In this document: piece after piece, positions 30,898-31,391 of the stretch
Position numbering within the stretch: the stretch's first letter is position 1
How the letters are laid out: each line of letters opens with the position of its first letter
Assembly (NCBI GenBank): GCA_964441735.1
Contig: CAYTVB010000021.1
Span: 1 to 31,391, forward strand
Reading direction: 5' to 3'
DNA length: 31,391 bases
From: JASMTM01 sp964441735
GTDB taxonomy: Bacteria; Thermotogota; Thermotogae; Petrotogales; Kosmotogaceae
Translations under genes and position numbers: made by a program
Notes under the pieces: model-generated
Seen by the model: only the letters and a program-made list of their open reading frames with translations
Told to the model about the DNA's origin: nothing
The model's database searches: none

Positions 30898-31391
30898 TTA
30901 TACGTGATGAATAAGCTCTTTAAGAAATTCAGGAAGCGAGAAACACGCTTTATGTACTTCCAAATTGTAGTATCTCAGTTCGTGTTGTATATCTTTAACC
31001 CGTTTTGGATTGAAGTTCTCGAGAGGATCATATTTTTTTGAACCAAGTGTATATGTCCACATACCCGATGGATAAGTTGTCATGAAGCCTGTGTACATTT
31101 TTGAGATGGGAAAAGCAGAAGAAATTCTGTTGAAGGCTATGGCTACCCATCCTTTGTCGTAGAAGGGATCTTCTGTTTCAGCTGATAATAAGCCATCTTC
31201 TTTGAGTGCTTTATAACAGTCTTTATAGAATTCTCTTGTAAACAGATGCCCCCCTTCGCCTGCAGTGGGATCTGTAGAATCTATAATAATTGCATCGAAG
31301 TAATCAGAATAATTCTTCACGAAATCCGCTCCGTTTTCATTGACTATTTCAGCTTTTGGATTATCAAAATCGGTTGCTGTCATCTTCAAAT
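30898..31391 (-). CDS. speE: Spermidine (polyamine) synthase, C-terminal part
   Basis: An aminopropyltransferase using decarboxylated SAM to make polyamines. Only the C-terminal 164 or so residues are in the window; the frame is open through the right edge. The diagnostic core IIIDSTDP followed by GEGGHLFT, SAETEDPFYD and TTYPSGMW is present and resembles Thermotoga SpeE closely in my memory. The first residues (LKMTATDFDNP) contain an in-frame ATG at 31383, but that cannot be the real start because the SAM-binding N-terminal half would be lost. Confidence 0.93.
   Translation of the reverse strand, partial: LKMTATDFDNPKAEIVNENGADFVKNYSDYFDAIIIDSTDPTAGEGGHLFTREFYKDCYKALKEDGLLSAETEDPFYDKGWVAIAFNRISSAFPISKMYTGFMTTYPSGMWTYTLGSKKYDPLENFNPKRVKDIQHELRYYNLEVHKACFSLPEFLKELIHHV

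Noticed and set aside
1..31391. CRISPR arrays, tRNA or rRNA genes, insertion sequences, prophage genes
   Set aside because: I looked for spaced repeats, tRNA-like cloverleaf ends, conserved rRNA stretches and transposase or integrase motifs and saw none.

Overview
This window looks like one chromosomal segment from a member of the Thermotogota. I infer this from the AT-rich sequence, the strongly Thermotoga-like spermidine synthase tail, the frequent TTG starts behind GGAGGTGA ribosome sites, and a MalG-type permease with a very large loop. A Kosmotogaceae- or Petrotogaceae-like relative is plausible, but the genus cannot be fixed from the sequence alone. It is mostly housekeeping DNA. I see no rRNA, tRNA, CRISPR array, insertion sequence or prophage, and no gene-free stretch over about 110 bases.

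Layout. (1) Positions 1-2888, minus strand: prmA, a DUF501 gene and uvrC (cut by the left edge), with overlapping ends. (2) Positions 2991-12014, plus strand: a tightly packed run driven from a divergent promoter region. It holds gatA, gatB, a predicted outer-membrane barrel protein, a HemW-like radical SAM protein, a ferritin-like protein, dCMP deaminase, korB, korC, a diacylglycerol/undecaprenol kinase, a LysM-M23 peptidase and a DUF523 gene. (3) Positions 14001-12004, minus strand: a soluble NqrF-like ferredoxin reductase and two unknown genes. (4) Positions 14091-15562, plus strand: an orphan Phd/YefM-type antitoxin gene behind a promoter that contains a perfect palindrome, followed by a sugar-ABC ATPase. 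A bidirectional terminator ends this unit. (5) Positions 31391-15606, minus strand: speE (cut by the right edge) and its terminator, then lepA, nfo, pyrG, folP, two sugar-ABC permeases, a small membrane coiled-coil gene, an RsmJ-like methyltransferase, miaA, hfq, hflX, an M23 peptidase, a small CxxC protein, metK and rpsT.

The genes cover translation quality and tRNA charging (GatAB, LepA, HflX, MiaA, PrmA, S20), nucleotide, folate and SAM supply (PyrG, dCMP deaminase, FolP, MetK), DNA repair (UvrC, Nfo), envelope work (two M23 peptidases, the lipid kinase, the barrel protein) and carbohydrate import (MalF/MalG-like permeases plus a distant UgpC-type ATPase).

The most unusual points are these. 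Two neighbouring genes, hflX and the small coiled-coil gene, have no ATG, GTG or TTG where one is needed. Each instead has an in-frame ATA exactly 9 bases after a good ribosome-binding site, and one of these ATAs overlaps the upstream stop codon as ATAA. Both sugar permeases carry large insertions at the same topological place, after the first membrane helix. The KorB/KorC pair lacks KorA and KorD. An antitoxin-like gene has a promoter palindrome but no toxin.
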